A stretch of 64,000 nucleotides of DNA, taken from Rana temporaria. Its lineage: Eukaryota > Chordata > Amphibia > Anura > Ranidae. Numbering within the stretch: the stretch's first letter is position 1; each line of letters opens with the position of its first letter. This document shows positions 42,672 through 52,995 of this stretch, one piece after another. A program made the position numbers and the translations under genes. The notes below the pieces were generated by a model, which ran no database searches, was not told the DNA's origin, and was given only the letters and a program-made list of their open reading frames with translations. The stretch is taken from positions 224,850,486 through 224,914,485 of the forward strand of contig NC_053491.1 of the NCBI RefSeq assembly GCF_905171775.1. Direction: 5' to 3'.

Positions 42672-45503
42672 CTAGGGTGGGACCACCGCTTGCAGGACCT
42701 TCCTGCCAAAAGACTGCTTTGACACAGAGAGCAAATCCATCCTATAATGACGAGCGAAGGTGGAAAAGCTCGTCCACGTTGCCGCTTTACAGATGTGTTC
42801 TGGCGAAGCTCCAGCCCGTTCTGCCCAGGAAGTTGCCACTGCCCTAGTAGAATGGGCCATTACTCCCGGAGGAGGATCCAAACCTTTAGCTTTGTATGTT
42901 TCATGGATAGCCATACGTAACCATCTAGCCAGAGTACTCTTGGAAGCCCCTTGCCCCTTGCGGGATCCCGAAAACAAAACGAAAAGCGAATTCGCCTTTC
43001 TGAACTCACTAGAGACCTCTAGATAGCGTCTAATGCATCTCCTGACATCTAAGGAATGGAATTCTCTCTCCTTCGGACAAGAAGGAGTTGGACAAAAGGT
43101 AGGTAACACTATTTCCTGCGTCCTATGAAATACTGACACTACCTTCGGAAGAAAACTCGGATCAGTTCTTAATACTACCCTATCAGGGAAGATTGACAAA
43201 AAAGGCTCCAAAATGGAAAGCGCCTGAAGCTCGCTAACCCTCCTCGCTGAGGTGACCGCTACCAAAAACACCAATTTCAAAGTCAGAAATTTTAAAGAGG
43301 CGTCTACCAGTGGTTCGAAGGGCTTTTTAGTCAAACCCCCCAGGACCACTGATAAATCCCACTTGGGGAAAAATTTAAACGGGGAAGGCCTAGCCCTGGC
43401 TAAGGCCTTAAAAAATCTGATAACGTAGGGCTCCAGAGATAAACGTCTCTCTAGAAACACTGACAAAGCCGCCACACCCTTATCCATATCGTCTTGTAAA
43501 AACTCCAAGACGGAAAATGTATTCAAAGGAGAATAATTTTTACCTTCACACCAGGAATTGAAAACTTTCCAAGTCTTGAAGTAGATCGCCCTCGTGACCT
43601 TTTTCTTGCTTCTAAGTAGCGTATCTACCAAGCGTTTGGACAAACCCTTACTGCTAAGAATTAGCTCTTCAGTAACCAGGCCGTGAGTCTTAATCGACTC
43701 ACGTCTGGATGAAGTAGAGGGCCCTGAAACAATAAATCTTTTCTGACTGGCAGTACCCAGGGATCTTCTACTGCCAGTTCCAACAGACTCGAAAACCAAG
43801 GCCTCTTGGGCCAGAACGGGGCTATCAGGATCAGAGTAGTCTTCTCCTCCCGAAGCTTCCGTAGCACTAAAGGAATGAACTGAACTGGGGGGAAGGCATA
43901 GCACAGGCGGAAGGGCCAGCGTTGGACTAACGCATCTAGACCCTCTGCCTGGTCCATTCTGTTTAGAGAAAAATAAGCCGGAACCTTGGCATTGGACTGG
44001 GACGCGAACAGGTCTATCTGAGGGGATCCCCACCTGTTTACTAGCTCTTGGAAGACCTCCGGGCATAAACACCATTCCGATTCCAGAACCCTCGTCCGAC
44101 TTAAAAAGTCTGCCAGAAGGTTTAGGCTGCCTTTTAGGTGTACAGCCGATAGGGATGCCAAGTTCACCTCTTCCCAGGACAGAGTCTGTAAGGCCAGATT
44201 GAGGAGTACCTTGCTTCTCGTGCCCCCCTGTCTGGAAACATACGCCACCGCTGTGGCGTTGTCTGACAGAATCTGGACGTGTTGGTCCAGAATCAGCTCC
44301 TGGAAGGCCCTTAGCCCTAACCAAATGGCCCTGAGTTCCCTCCAATTGGAGGACCTCCTGGACTCCTCCCTCGTCCAGGATCCCTGTGCCATCTGCCCGT
44401 CCAGGTGTGCACCCCATCCCCACGAACTCGCGTCCGTAGTTAGGACCCTTGTAGTGGGGAAGGACCAAGACAGGCCTAGGCGCAGATATGCCTGGCCTCT
44501 CCACCACCAAAGTTTCCTTTTCACTGAAGACGGAACTCTGAATCTCTTCTCTAGGGATTCCCCATGGGTCCAATTCTGAAGGATCGCCTGTTGTAGGTCC
44601 CTTGAACGGAGACGAGCCCACTGCACCGCCGGAATGGCGGCCGTGAGTAAGCCCATTGTGGACATGGCTGAGCGAACCGAAATCGGCATATTCGACTGAA
44701 TTGTCTTCACCACAGCCTGAAGTTTCTCTATCTTTTCTTCTGGTAGAAAAAACTTCCCCTGAACAGAGTCTATAGCGTATCCTAGAAAGACTATCCTCTG
44801 GGAGGGCACTAGATTTGACTTCTCTTTGTTCAGAATCCATCCGAGCCCTTCCAAATGAGCCTGGGTCCTCCTCAGGTCCAGGAGAAGCTGCTCCTCCGAC
44901 TTGGCGAACACCAGGAGGTCGTCCAAGTATGGAATTATAGAAATCCCCCTGAGCCTTAGGGGTGCCAAGGCCTCTGCCACCACCTTTGAAAAGACTCTGG
45001 GAGAGGAGGAAAGACCGAATGGGAGGGCTCTGAATTGGAAATGTCTCACTCCGCTCTCTGTTCTGATGGCTAGGCGCAGATAGCGCTGGGAGGAAGTCCT
45101 GATCGGGACGTGCAAATATGCATCCCTTAAATCTATCGATGCTAGAAAGCACCCCAGAGGAAGAAGCTTTCTCACAGAGTATATAGAATCCATTCGGAAT
45201 CTCTTGTACCGGATAGCTAGATTCAGGACTTTTAGGTTTAAAATTAACCTGAATTTGCCCGACGGCTTCCTTACTAGAAATATATGGGAATAACAGCCCT
45301 CCCCCTGTTCTCTCTGGGGTACTGGCGTAATCACCCTCTGTTGGAGAAAATCTTCCACTAATGACAGCATTGCCCGAGATTTCTCTTGCTCTCTGGGCAA
45401 TTGGGTCACATAAAACCGCGACGGTGGTCTTCCCGAGAACTCCAGTGCGTAGCCCTCTGCAATCAGTTTGAGGACATACGGACTGGACGTCGCTTCTGCC
45501 CAC
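42672..45503 (-). CDS. DIRS-2 tyrosine recombinase (long frame overlapping RT)
   Basis: A 943-codon open frame. The last 300 or so residues are a tyrosine recombinase that would integrate the circular DNA copy. The first catalytic Arg is in TSARRVSELQAL (about residue 740), His 884 and second Arg 887 in HSTRAVATSWAERAG, and Tyr 920 in FARHYRMDLL: a complete R-H-R-Y set. The N-terminal 610 residues lie in another frame over the RT gene and are Ser/Gly/Pro-rich without known domains. Either the real start is internal (near 43660, after the RT stop) or a fusion is made. The C-terminus KVLQAVVPP matches DIRS-1. Confidence 0.85.
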   Translation of the reverse strand: MGRSDVQSVCPQTDCRGLRTGVLGKTTVAVLCDPIAQRAREISGNAVISGRFSPTEGDYASTPERTGGGLLFPYISSKEAVGQIQVNFKPKSPESSYPVQEIPNGFYILCEKASSSGVLSSIDRFKGCIFARPDQDFLPALSAPSHQNRERSETFPIQSPPIRSFLLSQSLFKGGGRGLGTPKAQGDFYNSILGRPPGVRQVGGAASPGPEEDPGSFGRARMDSEQREVKSSALPEDSLSRIRYRLCSGEVFSTRRKDRETSGCGEDNSVEYADFGSLSHVHNGLTHGRHSGGAVGSSPFKGPTTGDPSELDPWGIPREEIQSSVFSEKETLVVERPGISAPRPVLVLPHYKGPNYGREFVGMGCTPGRADGTGILDEGGVQEVLQLEGTQGHLVRAKGLPGADSGPTRPDSVRQRHSGGVCFQTGGHEKQGTPQSGLTDSVLGRGELGIPIGCTPKRQPKPSGRLFKSDEGSGIGMVFMPGGLPRASKQVGIPSDRPVRVPVQCQGSGLFFSKQNGPGRGSRCVSPTLALPPVLCLPPSSVHSFSATEASGGEDYSDPDSPVLAQEALVFESVGTGSRRSLGTASQKRFIVSGPSTSSRRESIKTHGLVTEELILSSKGLSKRLVDTLLRSKKKVTRAIYFKTWKVFNSWCEGKNYSPLNTFSVLEFLQDDMDKGVAALSVFLERRLSLEPYVIRFFKALARARPSPFKFFPKWDLSVVLGGLTKKPFEPLVDASLKFLTLKLVFLVAVTSARRVSELQALSILEPFLSIFPDRVVLRTDPSFLPKVVSVFHRTQEIVLPTFCPTPSCPKEREFHSLDVRRCIRRYLEVSSEFRKANSLFVLFSGSRKGQGASKSTLARWLRMAIHETYKAKGLDPPPGVMAHSTRAVATSWAERAGASPEHICKAATWTSFSTFARHYRMDLLSVSKQSFGRKVLQAVVPP

Positions 45504-45652
45504 TGTGGAAGGAAGGCTTGGAGCCGACCTCCCACAGCTGGGAGACCGTCACTGGGGCTTAGCAGGCTGGCTGGGGGAGCGAAATAACACCCCAGGCTTC
45601 CCGCGGCCCCTCTGGGAGCGCCAGGGTCTACCACCCTGCCCTCTTTGCGCAT
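43661..45652 (-). CDS. DIRS-2 reverse transcriptase / RNase H
   Basis: Copies element RNA into DNA. The frame is open for 663 codons. RT motifs are LILNLKVLN (about 137-145), DLRDAYLHVPI (174-184, catalytic Asp), RALPFGLSSSPR (208-219) and YLDD (242-245). The RNase H core has Asp407 (TTDASSWGWG), Glu439 (NWREL), Asp464 (LSDNATAV) and Asp515 (ADFLSR), all four expected acidic residues. The region after 540 (DLFASQSNAKVPAYFS, YAFPPVQFIPLVLRK) is conserved in DIRS elements, but its function is unassigned here. It overlaps the end of gag by about 100 bases in another frame. No inactivating change is visible. Confidence 0.92.
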   Translation of the reverse strand: MRKEGRVVDPGAPRGAAGSLGCYFAPPASLLSPSDGLPAVGGRLQAFLPQWAEATSSPYVLKLIAEGYALEFSGRPPSRFYVTQLPREQEKSRAMLSLVEDFLQQRVITPVPQREQGEGCYSHIFLVRKPSGKFRLILNLKVLNLAIRYKRFRMDSIYSVRKLLPLGCFLASIDLRDAYLHVPIRTSSQRYLRLAIRTESGVRHFQFRALPFGLSSSPRVFSKVVAEALAPLRLRGISIIPYLDDLLVFAKSEEQLLLDLRRTQAHLEGLGWILNKEKSNLVPSQRIVFLGYAIDSVQGKFFLPEEKIEKLQAVVKTIQSNMPISVRSAMSTMGLLTAAIPAVQWARLRSRDLQQAILQNWTHGESLEKRFRVPSSVKRKLWWWRGQAYLRLGLSWSFPTTRVLTTDASSWGWGAHLDGQMAQGSWTREESRRSSNWRELRAIWLGLRAFQELILDQHVQILSDNATAVAYVSRQGGTRSKVLLNLALQTLSWEEVNLASLSAVHLKGSLNLLADFLSRTRVLESEWCLCPEVFQELVNRWGSPQIDLFASQSNAKVPAYFSLNRMDQAEGLDALVQRWPFRLCYAFPPVQFIPLVLRKLREEKTTLILIAPFWPKRPWFSSLLELAVEDPWVLPVRKDLLFQGPLLHPDVSRLRLTAWLLKS

Positions 45653-47179
45653 CCTTAGGACCCTTGGCTTGGAAAAAAGGACGAAAATTTTTCTTGGGCC
45701 CCGAATCTACCTTTTTTAAAGGAAGAGCCTTCTTTCTATCCGCCGTCCTATCCAGAACGGCGTCTAGCCCTGTGCCAAACACCAAGTCTCCTTCAAATAG
45801 TAACCCACATAGTTTCACTTTAGAGGCTGTGTCCCCCTGCCAGGTCTTAAACCATAAGGCCCTTCTGGTTGAATTTATCAACGCCGAGGATCTGGCGGAG
45901 AGCTTCACGGATTCAGCAGATGCATCCGCTATATAGCCTACCACTTTCATAAGGACTGGAAAGGACTCCAAAAGCTCTCTAAGAGAGGTCCCAGCCTCGA
46001 TGTGACCTTTAAGCTGATCCAGCCAATGCTCAAGGTTTCTAGCCACCACAGTGGATGCCATAGCTGGCTTGAGATTAATCAAGGTGGTATCCCAGGCTTT
46101 TTTGAGCAGGCTATCTGCTCTTTTATCCAGGGGATCTTTAAGGGTACCTGTATCCTCAAAAGCTAGGTCCGTATTGCGGGAAACTTTTGAGAATGCTGCA
46201 TCCAGCTTAGGCCTTTTATTCCATGCCTGCGTTGGATCTTCATCGAAAGGAAATCTCCTTTTCAGAGATTTAGAAAAGAAGGGTGCCTTTTCCGGGTCCT
46301 TCCATTCTCTCTTAATTGTTTCGGACAATACTTTATGTACCGGGAAGGTACGATGTTTCACCTCATCCAAGCCCTGGTACATCCTGTCATGCAAGGACAG
46401 CTGAGCCGCATCTTCCTTAATGTTTAGGGTAGAATGAATAGTCCTCAATAGGTCATCAACCTCCTCTAAGGACAGTTTATAGCGCGAGGAAGAAGTATCC
46501 CTTTCTTCTTCTTCCTCCGCCTCTGATCCTGAAACAACATTTTCAGGCTCCTCCTCCTCTGACTCACTGTCTAACCTTCTAGATGTGGAGGGGGTACTGG
46601 CCCTGACCTTAGATCCTTTAGTCGGACCCTTGTCCAGGAAGGAGCGAAAAGACTGGAAAGTCTGGTGCAACTCCTCCCTAAACGGAGAGCAACTCCCCCG
46701 TACCCTTGACGGTGGGCTGCTCAGAGGCCGAACTAGTAGAGGCCTCCCCCCCTGACAATCTCCGCAATACAAGTTTTGCATAAAGGTTTGGTCCAGTTCC
46801 CCTAAGGGAAGCTTTACAAGTAGCACACCGCTTCTTGGAAGGAGGAGGTTCTACCACTTTAAGTTTTTCTTTAACTTTCTGAAACGACACAAAGGACAAC
46901 AACGCTATGTTTAACCTTTGTATGCCAGACCAGCAAATCACCAAGTGCACACAGCTAGTGAACAAATAAAACCAGAACCCATCACCGCTGTACCAGAAAA
47001 CTACACACACCCACAGAAGTGACTAGGGTGAGTGAGGCAGGCTCCCCTCCCCCGAAGGGGCAGAAAAGAGGGACATAACAATACCCTGGTACATTGACCA
47101 CCGCTGGGTCTCCTACCTGGGCCAGGCTGGTGCTTGTGGCTCCTGCTCCCGCCACCTCCGCTGTGTCTTCTGGCTCCAT
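45549..47179 (-). CDS. DIRS-2 gag, leader exon plus spliced main exon, one apparent frameshift
   Basis: Exon 1 spans ATG 47179 to 47117 (21 codons, MEPEDTAEVAGAG...), with donor CAG/GTAGGA. A 238-bp intron ends in TCGTTTCAG at 46879. Exon 2 starts at 46878 in the same phase (KVKEKLKVVEPPPSKK) and contains CATCKASLRG, the Cys-pair region. Near 46680 this frame stops just where the main Gag frame (FREELHQTFQSFRSFLDKG, then LSLEEVDDLLRTI, DRMYQGLDEVKHRTFPVHK, to the stop at 45549) takes over, so a one-base indel or programmed shift is implied. The protein would form the nucleoprotein particle. Confidence 0.75.
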
Positions 47180-48293
47180 GGTCCAAGAACGCTGCGGGCG
47201 TGCGACAGCTTTTTAAATTTCCCGGCTCTTTCTCGCCGCTGCGAGACCCGGAAAATAGCACCGCCGAGGCCACTCTTCCTCCTGCGTTCCAGGCGGCCGG
47301 AAGTCCCGCCTCCACCCGGAAAGGACGTCACTACGCCCTCCGCTCCGGGACCTCGTATGCCGGAAGAACGGCACCTGACCGCCCCCACGCAAGCTACGAT
47401 GCCCGGACTCAGGGAGCGGGACCTCCAGCAGCCTCTGTCCTCGCCGGACCGAAGAGGAGAAGTACCCGACCTTCACCCGCGCGTCAGGGGAGAAGTCGAG
47501 TCCGCCTCCTGGAGGATCACCTCCTAACACATCAAACACCGGTATGCTCCAAAACCACCTTCCCCGCCTGGGGAGAGAACAGCACACCCTTGGTTCCCTG
47601 CAGCGCTTCCACCATGGCCGGAGGAAACACTACAACTGAGGCCATGGTGGAAGGGGGCGGAAGTTATAGCATTGACTGCAGTGTTTCCTGGGAAGTGGGT
47701 GGAGCTGCGCTCTCTCCAGGTGCTGTCCTGAAAGACGAGGTGAGAAAATTTCTTCTACCATAAAATCAGGCATTGTAGCGCGAGCTACAGTATGCCTGTC
47801 CCGATTTTTTTATCCCCGTACTCACCGTGTACTCGTACATCGAAGATACCGACTCCCCTCGGGGAATGGGCGTGCCTATGGAGATTGACGGCCGGCTCTG
47901 GCGCGTCACGCTTCTCCGGAAATAGCCAAAATAGGCTTGGCTCTTCACGGCGCCTGCGCATAGGCGCCGTGAAGAGCCGAGACCTACTCCGGCTGTCTTC
48001 GGGGAGAGTGACGTGCCAGGGCCGGCCGTCAATCATCCTCCCTCTCCATAGGCACGCCCATTCCCCGCGGGAGCTGAAATCTATAATGTACGAGTACACA
48101 GTGAGTACGGGGGTAAAAAAAATCGGGACAGGCATACTGTAGCTCGCGCTACAATGCCTGTCTCGATGGTAAAATCGTGTCACTGAGGGTGAACCACCGC
48201 TTTAAGAAGTTTGCACGGGTGGACAGTTTTTAATTTTGTCTATGCATATAGATGGACTTTTAATTGTATTTTTCCCTTGGACATTACAATTTC

Positions 48294-48395
48294 ATGTTCA
48301 TTGATTTTTCAGCATTTATATTTAGTAATTTTTGATTTATTTTGGCTTTCACCAATTTGGGTTAATTAGAGTATTTTTGATTTATGTATGCTTTT
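48294..48395. repeat. Right arm of inverted repeat pair
   Basis: Mirror of 41702-41829. It is followed by AGGTAGCGCGGCTTTATATA, a motif also seen in reverse near 1346. Confidence 0.6.
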
Positions 48396-48429
48396 AGGTA
48401 GCGCGGCTTTATATATTTTTTTTACTAGC

Positions 48430-48857
48430 TTAAAAGGAACCCATTTAGAAAATAAAAAAGTTAACCTTTACAACCCATTTAAAAGGTAACTTTATGCAGC
48501 ATCTACCCAGCCCCCCCCCCCCTAAATATTTACCCAATCTCAATCCAGCAGTGCTGCTTCTTTTCCCTCCTCACATGATTCAGTGAAAGCAGCAGGAGCC
48601 ATCGACTCCTGCTACTGACCATTAAATCCAGTGAGTGGGGGCGGGGCCAAGCTGCAATGTGTCAGACACAGCAAGGCCCTGAATCAAGACAGCACATGTG
48701 CCACCAAAGGAAGCGGCTTGCTTTTGAGCCACACAGAAAAGGAGCCCAGAGCACTGGCAAGGGACCCTAGAAGAGGAGCATTGGGGCTGCTCTATGCAAA
48801 ACCATTGCACCAAGCGAGTATTTAAAAAAAAAAAAAAAATATTTAAAATCACTTTAA
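48430..48857. mobile_element. T2-like TTAA MITE
   Basis: A 428-bp element with TTAAAAGGAACCC at the left and ATCACTTTAA at the right. Interior blocks (GGGGCTGCTC, GCAAAACCATTGC, GCAGCAGGAGCC) are shared, inverted, with 20525-20880. Confidence 0.7.
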
Positions 48858-49302
48858 AGTGTCACTAAACCCTCAAAAAAAAAAGTCAGTATATGCTGTG
48901 CATACTCCATCACTACGGAATGTTTTCTGTATTCTGCAAAGAACTGCTTGTTCCTTCCTTGTCTGTCCCTGCTGCAACCTCTAAATGGGTAGCCCACACA
49001 TTGCACACCCACTGAGCATGCTCCAGTTTTAGATCCCCATTAAGCTGTTCATTTCCTCTTATCTATGCAGCCCACGTGACTATAGAGTAACACATGTGGG
49101 TGTATACTCAGGGATAAATGACAGCCCCTCCATGCCCACTAAACACAATGAGTGGGATATTATAGGATTGATGGAGGCATCACCTCCCATTAATTATAAG
49201 CACATACAATAGACACAGTTTGGAGGAGTGTGAAACAGGCTGTGATTTGCAGAAACTTCCCCTAGCTAGCGCACCATCATGTTTTTGCACAAGATTGGAG
49301 TT

Positions 49303-49385
<83 letters not shown>

Positions 49386-50027
49386 TAGACAGGAGAAAGG
49401 CTGAAGGCCGTTGAAAAACTTCAGCTGTTCAGAATGAGGCAATTAAGGCCTCTATAAGTAGCCCAAAGGATTACCACTGAATGGCTGCATCACTCCTAAG
49501 GCTTTGTGAGTAGGAGAGCAGTGCCAGAAGGTCTTCTGTGGAGGTGAGGAGAGGATTGATTTTTCTGTGTGATAAAAATCAAAATAATTGTTTTGTGCTG
49601 TATGACCAGCACTGTCTACCCAGCAGTAGGCTGTGTTAGACTTCATAGATAGGTTCCTGTGTGGAAGGTTCCTGTGTGGAAGGTAGACGCCCAGAGTGGC
49701 TAGGGTTTATTTTATGGTTTGATTTTGTTCATGCTGTTCGGATGCTAGCAATTTTTTTCCAGCAAGATGGAAAAATAAACCAAAAACGTTGTTTTCAACC
49801 GTCTTCGACTGCCAGTCTGTATAAATTCAGTGTGTGGTGAACCCATCCAAGGGGTCACACACCCCGCTACCGAGCTAACCCCTCTATATCTATATCTATT
49901 TTTTTACCAGCAGCACAGGACTTAAAGCTCCTCCCACTGATTTGCCCCAGCAGGCAGGCTGGGAAACAGCTGGGTCACATGATGGCAATCACATGAGATT
50001 TTAGTGACCAATTTAGACATACTTTAA
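48854..50027. repeat. Possible T2-like MITE enlarged by a (TA)n tract and other sequence
   Basis: The left end TTAAAGTGTCACTAAACC starts at the TTAA shared with the previous element. A possible right end, TTTTAGTGACC...ACTTTAA, finishes at 50027. A pure TA tract of about 70 bp lies at 49305-49376. The segment 49385-49890 (AATAAACC near 49775, then CGTCTTCGACTGCC, ending ACACCCCGCTACC) looks like part of an LTR. Confidence 0.4.
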
Positions 50028-50427
50028 ATTTGCAAAAGTAGCTCTTACGCCTTATGATTGTCTGGGAAGCTCTCAAATAGTGCATGCAACTATAGGCATT
50101 TGCTGTGCAAGGCTGTTTGCAGTATAAAAAAGGTAAAGAGAACACATGTCCCTTTTAAAAGAACACCTATTCAAAACTAGAGATTTTTAAAAGCAAGTCT
50201 GACTGCAAGTCTGAGGGTTCAGAATTCTACATATAAAAAAAGAAAAGGCTTTTGCCTACAAAGGAAGCATGTACAGAGAAAATGGCAAGGCTGCCAAAGC
50301 CTATCTGCTCCTTAAAAATCCAATTTCCTACCCAATGCTGACCCAGTGGTTTCAATCATTTAAAGCTGTGGTTTCCAAAACACAGCCCTTTGCTTGCCTT
50401 CAATTTACCCTTGAAACACTTCCTCTC

Positions 50428-51065
50428 ACAGACGCCCAACAATGGGGCGCCATTCCTCCCAACAATGGGGCACCATTCTACCCATAGGTACCAACAATGG
50501 ACACCATTCCCCCAACAATGGGGCACCATGCCGCCCACTGACAATAGGGCACAATTCCTGCCACTGACAACAATGGGGCACCATGCCGCCAACAATGGGG
50601 CATCATTCCTTTCACCGACGCCAAATAGGGCATCATTCCTCCCACTGATGCCAACAATGGGGCACCATTCTGCCCACAGATGCCAACAATGGGGCACCAT
50701 TCCACCCACAGACGCCAACAATGGGGCACCATTTCACCCACAGACGCCAACAATGGGGCACCATTTCACCCACAGACGCCAACAATGGGGCACCATTCCA
50801 CCCACAGACGCCAACAATGGGGCACCATTCCACCCACAGACGCCAACAATGGGGCACCATTCCACCCACAGACGCCAACAATGGGGCACCATTCCACCAA
50901 CAATGGGGCACCATTCCTCCCACTGACATAAAAAATGGGGCACCATTCCTGACAACAATAGGGCAATATTCTGCCCACAAATGCCAACAATGGGCACCCT
51001 TGTGCCAACAATGGGGACCCCATTCTGCCCACAGATGCCAACAATGGAGCACCATTCCTGCCACT
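50428..51065. repeat. 32-bp tandem array (CAACAATGGGGCACCATT)
   Basis: About 20 units containing CCAACAATGGGGCACCATTC followed by variable CACCCACAGACG spacers. They are homogenised at 50680-50910 and diverged at the flanks. Long open frames on both strands (for example repeated WCPIVGVCGWNGAPLL) are repeat artefacts. Confidence 0.9.
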
Positions 51066-51546
51066 GACCACAGGTGCTAATTTTTCTGTTACCACCGACA
51101 ACCAATACCAATGACATGGCCCTTTGAGACCTCCGATTTAAAGCAACCTTAACTCTATACCAAGTTCACCAGGCAAGCTACCCTTTAAAAGTTATTTTTT
51201 TTCTGCCTACAGCACTAAATGCCACCCTGCTCATGTAAAGTACTCCACTAAAGTACATAGGGAAAACAATTGCGGAATTGTCCCATCTCCCTGGTTTACC
51301 ACAGTTCACTGGTTCCTTCTGCCAAACCCCATCTCACTACTACATCTCCACCAGGAAAGGGCTCTGTGTACGAATGAACTACAAGTCCTTAATGCACTAC
51401 CATTGCGCGGTCATAATTTATTGATTCTTCCCTTCAGTGCATCTGCTTGCCCGTACGGGGTGAACAGGCACACAGATACACTGACAGATCTGCAGGAGAC
51501 CTGCATGGCACCAGTGATCTGTTAATCGCTGGTGCAATGATTTACA

Positions 51547-51585
<39 letters not shown>

Positions 51586-52171
51586 ATGAATACACTTTTT
51601 TTAACTGCAAAAAAAATAAATACAAATTCAGTGATCACTTTAAAAAAATAATAAACCTATCCTTTAAACTAGTCCAAGTATGTGCCTGCCGAACCTGTGG
51701 GACCTATTTGGAAACTGGAAATCAATGTAGTAGGCACTCTTACTCCAGTGATCTCTGGGTATTGTGCAGAGCAGTTGCGTTCCTGCATTGTGAACACAGA
51801 AAGCTGCTCGAGCAAATCAATTCATAGGACAATTTTCTTTTTCGCAAAGAATGCAAAGCACTCTGACTGGACGAGATAGGGAGGTGGAGCAGTGACATCT
51901 CCGCCTCATGCAATCAGAGAATGCAACATGTTCTCTGAATTGTGGATGTCGAGCAAGCAACAGTTCAGTAAGCAGCAGGGCAGCTTCTTGGCATGGGAAC
52001 CAGAACAAAGATGATCACCCTAGAAGCTGTGCCTACTACTGTGATTTTACCAGCTTTCACAGGGATCGGCCAGGTATAGCACATGCATACTTGCTTTAGT
52101 CCAATCTAGCCCAATTATGAAAAATATGCTAAACCTAAACTTTAGATTCAACGTAGAACTAAAGGCAAAAC
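51066..52171. other. Anonymous DNA with long poly-A
   Basis: Includes a 32-base A run at 51550-51582. The surrounding sequence is moderately AT-rich with no recognised exon. Confidence 0.45.
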
Positions 52172-52612
52172 TTAAAGGGGAGTTCCAGGCATTTTTAAGG
52201 TTTATTAAAAGTCAGCAGCTACAAAAAGTGTCACTCACCTGCTCCACGTTCCAGCGAAGCGCCGGCCGGAGCTCCGCTCCTCTCCAACCGGCGTCCTCAT
52301 TGTTACTGTGGGCACCCAGCCATGACAGCTTTCAGCTTCACGGCTGGGCACTCACTGCGCGAGCAGCGCTGCGCTATCTGATTGGACAGGCGATCGCCTG
52401 GGACCTGTCACGTGTCCCTGGCGATCGCCTACAAGGAGGGGCCGCCAAAAGGCGATATGACGTATTGCCTTAGCAGCCCCTTGGCGGAAGGAGGAAGAGA
52501 GACAGGATGCCCCCCCCCCCAAAAAAAAAAAATGACATGCCAAATGTGGCATGCAAGGGGGCGAGGAGTGGATTAAGCGGAAGTTCCACTTTTGGGTGGA
52601 ACTCCCCTTTAA
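52172..52612. mobile_element. TTAA MITE, family C copy 2
   Basis: A 441-bp element with perfect 16-bp terminal inversion TTAAAGGGGAGTTCCA / TGGAACTCCCCTTTAA. It shares the AAAAGTCAGCAGCTACAAA block with 21928-22412 and has an internal GGCGATCGCC palindrome pair. Confidence 0.88.
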
Positions 52613-52727
52613 TTTTTGAGTAGAGAGGAATAAAAAAAACACCTGTCAGTTCTTATTACGGTTTGTGCCCCCCCGCTAAATAGATTCATCCTTTCTATTT
52701 TTCCTGTTTACCCATGATCGTTGAAAA

Positions 52728-52995
52728 TTAAAGTAAGAGAAAACCCACATTTTGGGTTGCCCCCAGAAAAGTCAGAGGGGAAATCTTCCAATGGGGACAC
52801 TAGTTCTTGTGAACCCCAAGGAATTCCCTTAGTATGAAGGTTTTTCTTCACTTCCTGTTTGGCTATGAGACAGGAAGTGAAGAGAAATCTCTGCAACGAA
52901 ACAGATGGCAAAAAAAAAATATATCTGACAGGGGTTATAACCCTCCCTTGCTCTTGCCGAAATGAAAAAATAAATTGTCTATAGTTCTACTTTAA
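52728..52995. mobile_element. TTAA MITE, family D
   Basis: A 268-bp element from TTAAAGTAAGAGAAAACCC to ATAGTTCTACTTTAA. It has a CACTTCCTGT...ACAGGAAGTG hairpin at 52849-52881. Related sequence (GGGGAAATCTTCCAATGGGG and the same hairpin) occurs at 54125-54349. Confidence 0.7.

Larger units (their letters stand above)
42319..47748 (-). mobile_element. DIRS-type retrotransposon, full length and nearly intact (DIRS-2)
   Basis: A 5.43-kb element. Left end CCTTAGTTAGACTTACCGG, right end AGACGAGGTGAGAAAA. Inverted repeats of about 140 bp (AGAGAGCGCAGCTCC, AGGAAACACTGCAGT, CCACCATGGCCTCAGTTGT) are shared by the two ends, while the outermost 20-45 bp differ, as in DIRS elements. Gene order on the minus strand is gag (with intron), RT/RNase H, recombinase, internal complementary region. 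The RT and recombinase frames are uninterrupted. No target duplication is seen. It lies inside a family-A MITE. Confidence 0.94.
42270..48205. mobile_element. TTAA foldback MITE, family A copy 3, split by DIRS-2
   Basis: The left end TTAAAGCGGGGGTTCACCC starts at 42270. After about 49 bp a DIRS element intervenes (42319-47748), and the remaining 457 bp run to GGGTGAACCACCGCTTTAA at 48205. The combined MITE length of about 506 bp agrees with copies 1 and 2. It retains the AGCGCGAGCTACAGTATGCC arms and the central GCGCCTGCGCA palindrome. Confidence 0.88.

Noticed and set aside
50356..51117. Overlapping open frames on both strands rich in Trp, Pro and Cys
   Set aside because: Translation of the 32-bp tandem array; not a protein.
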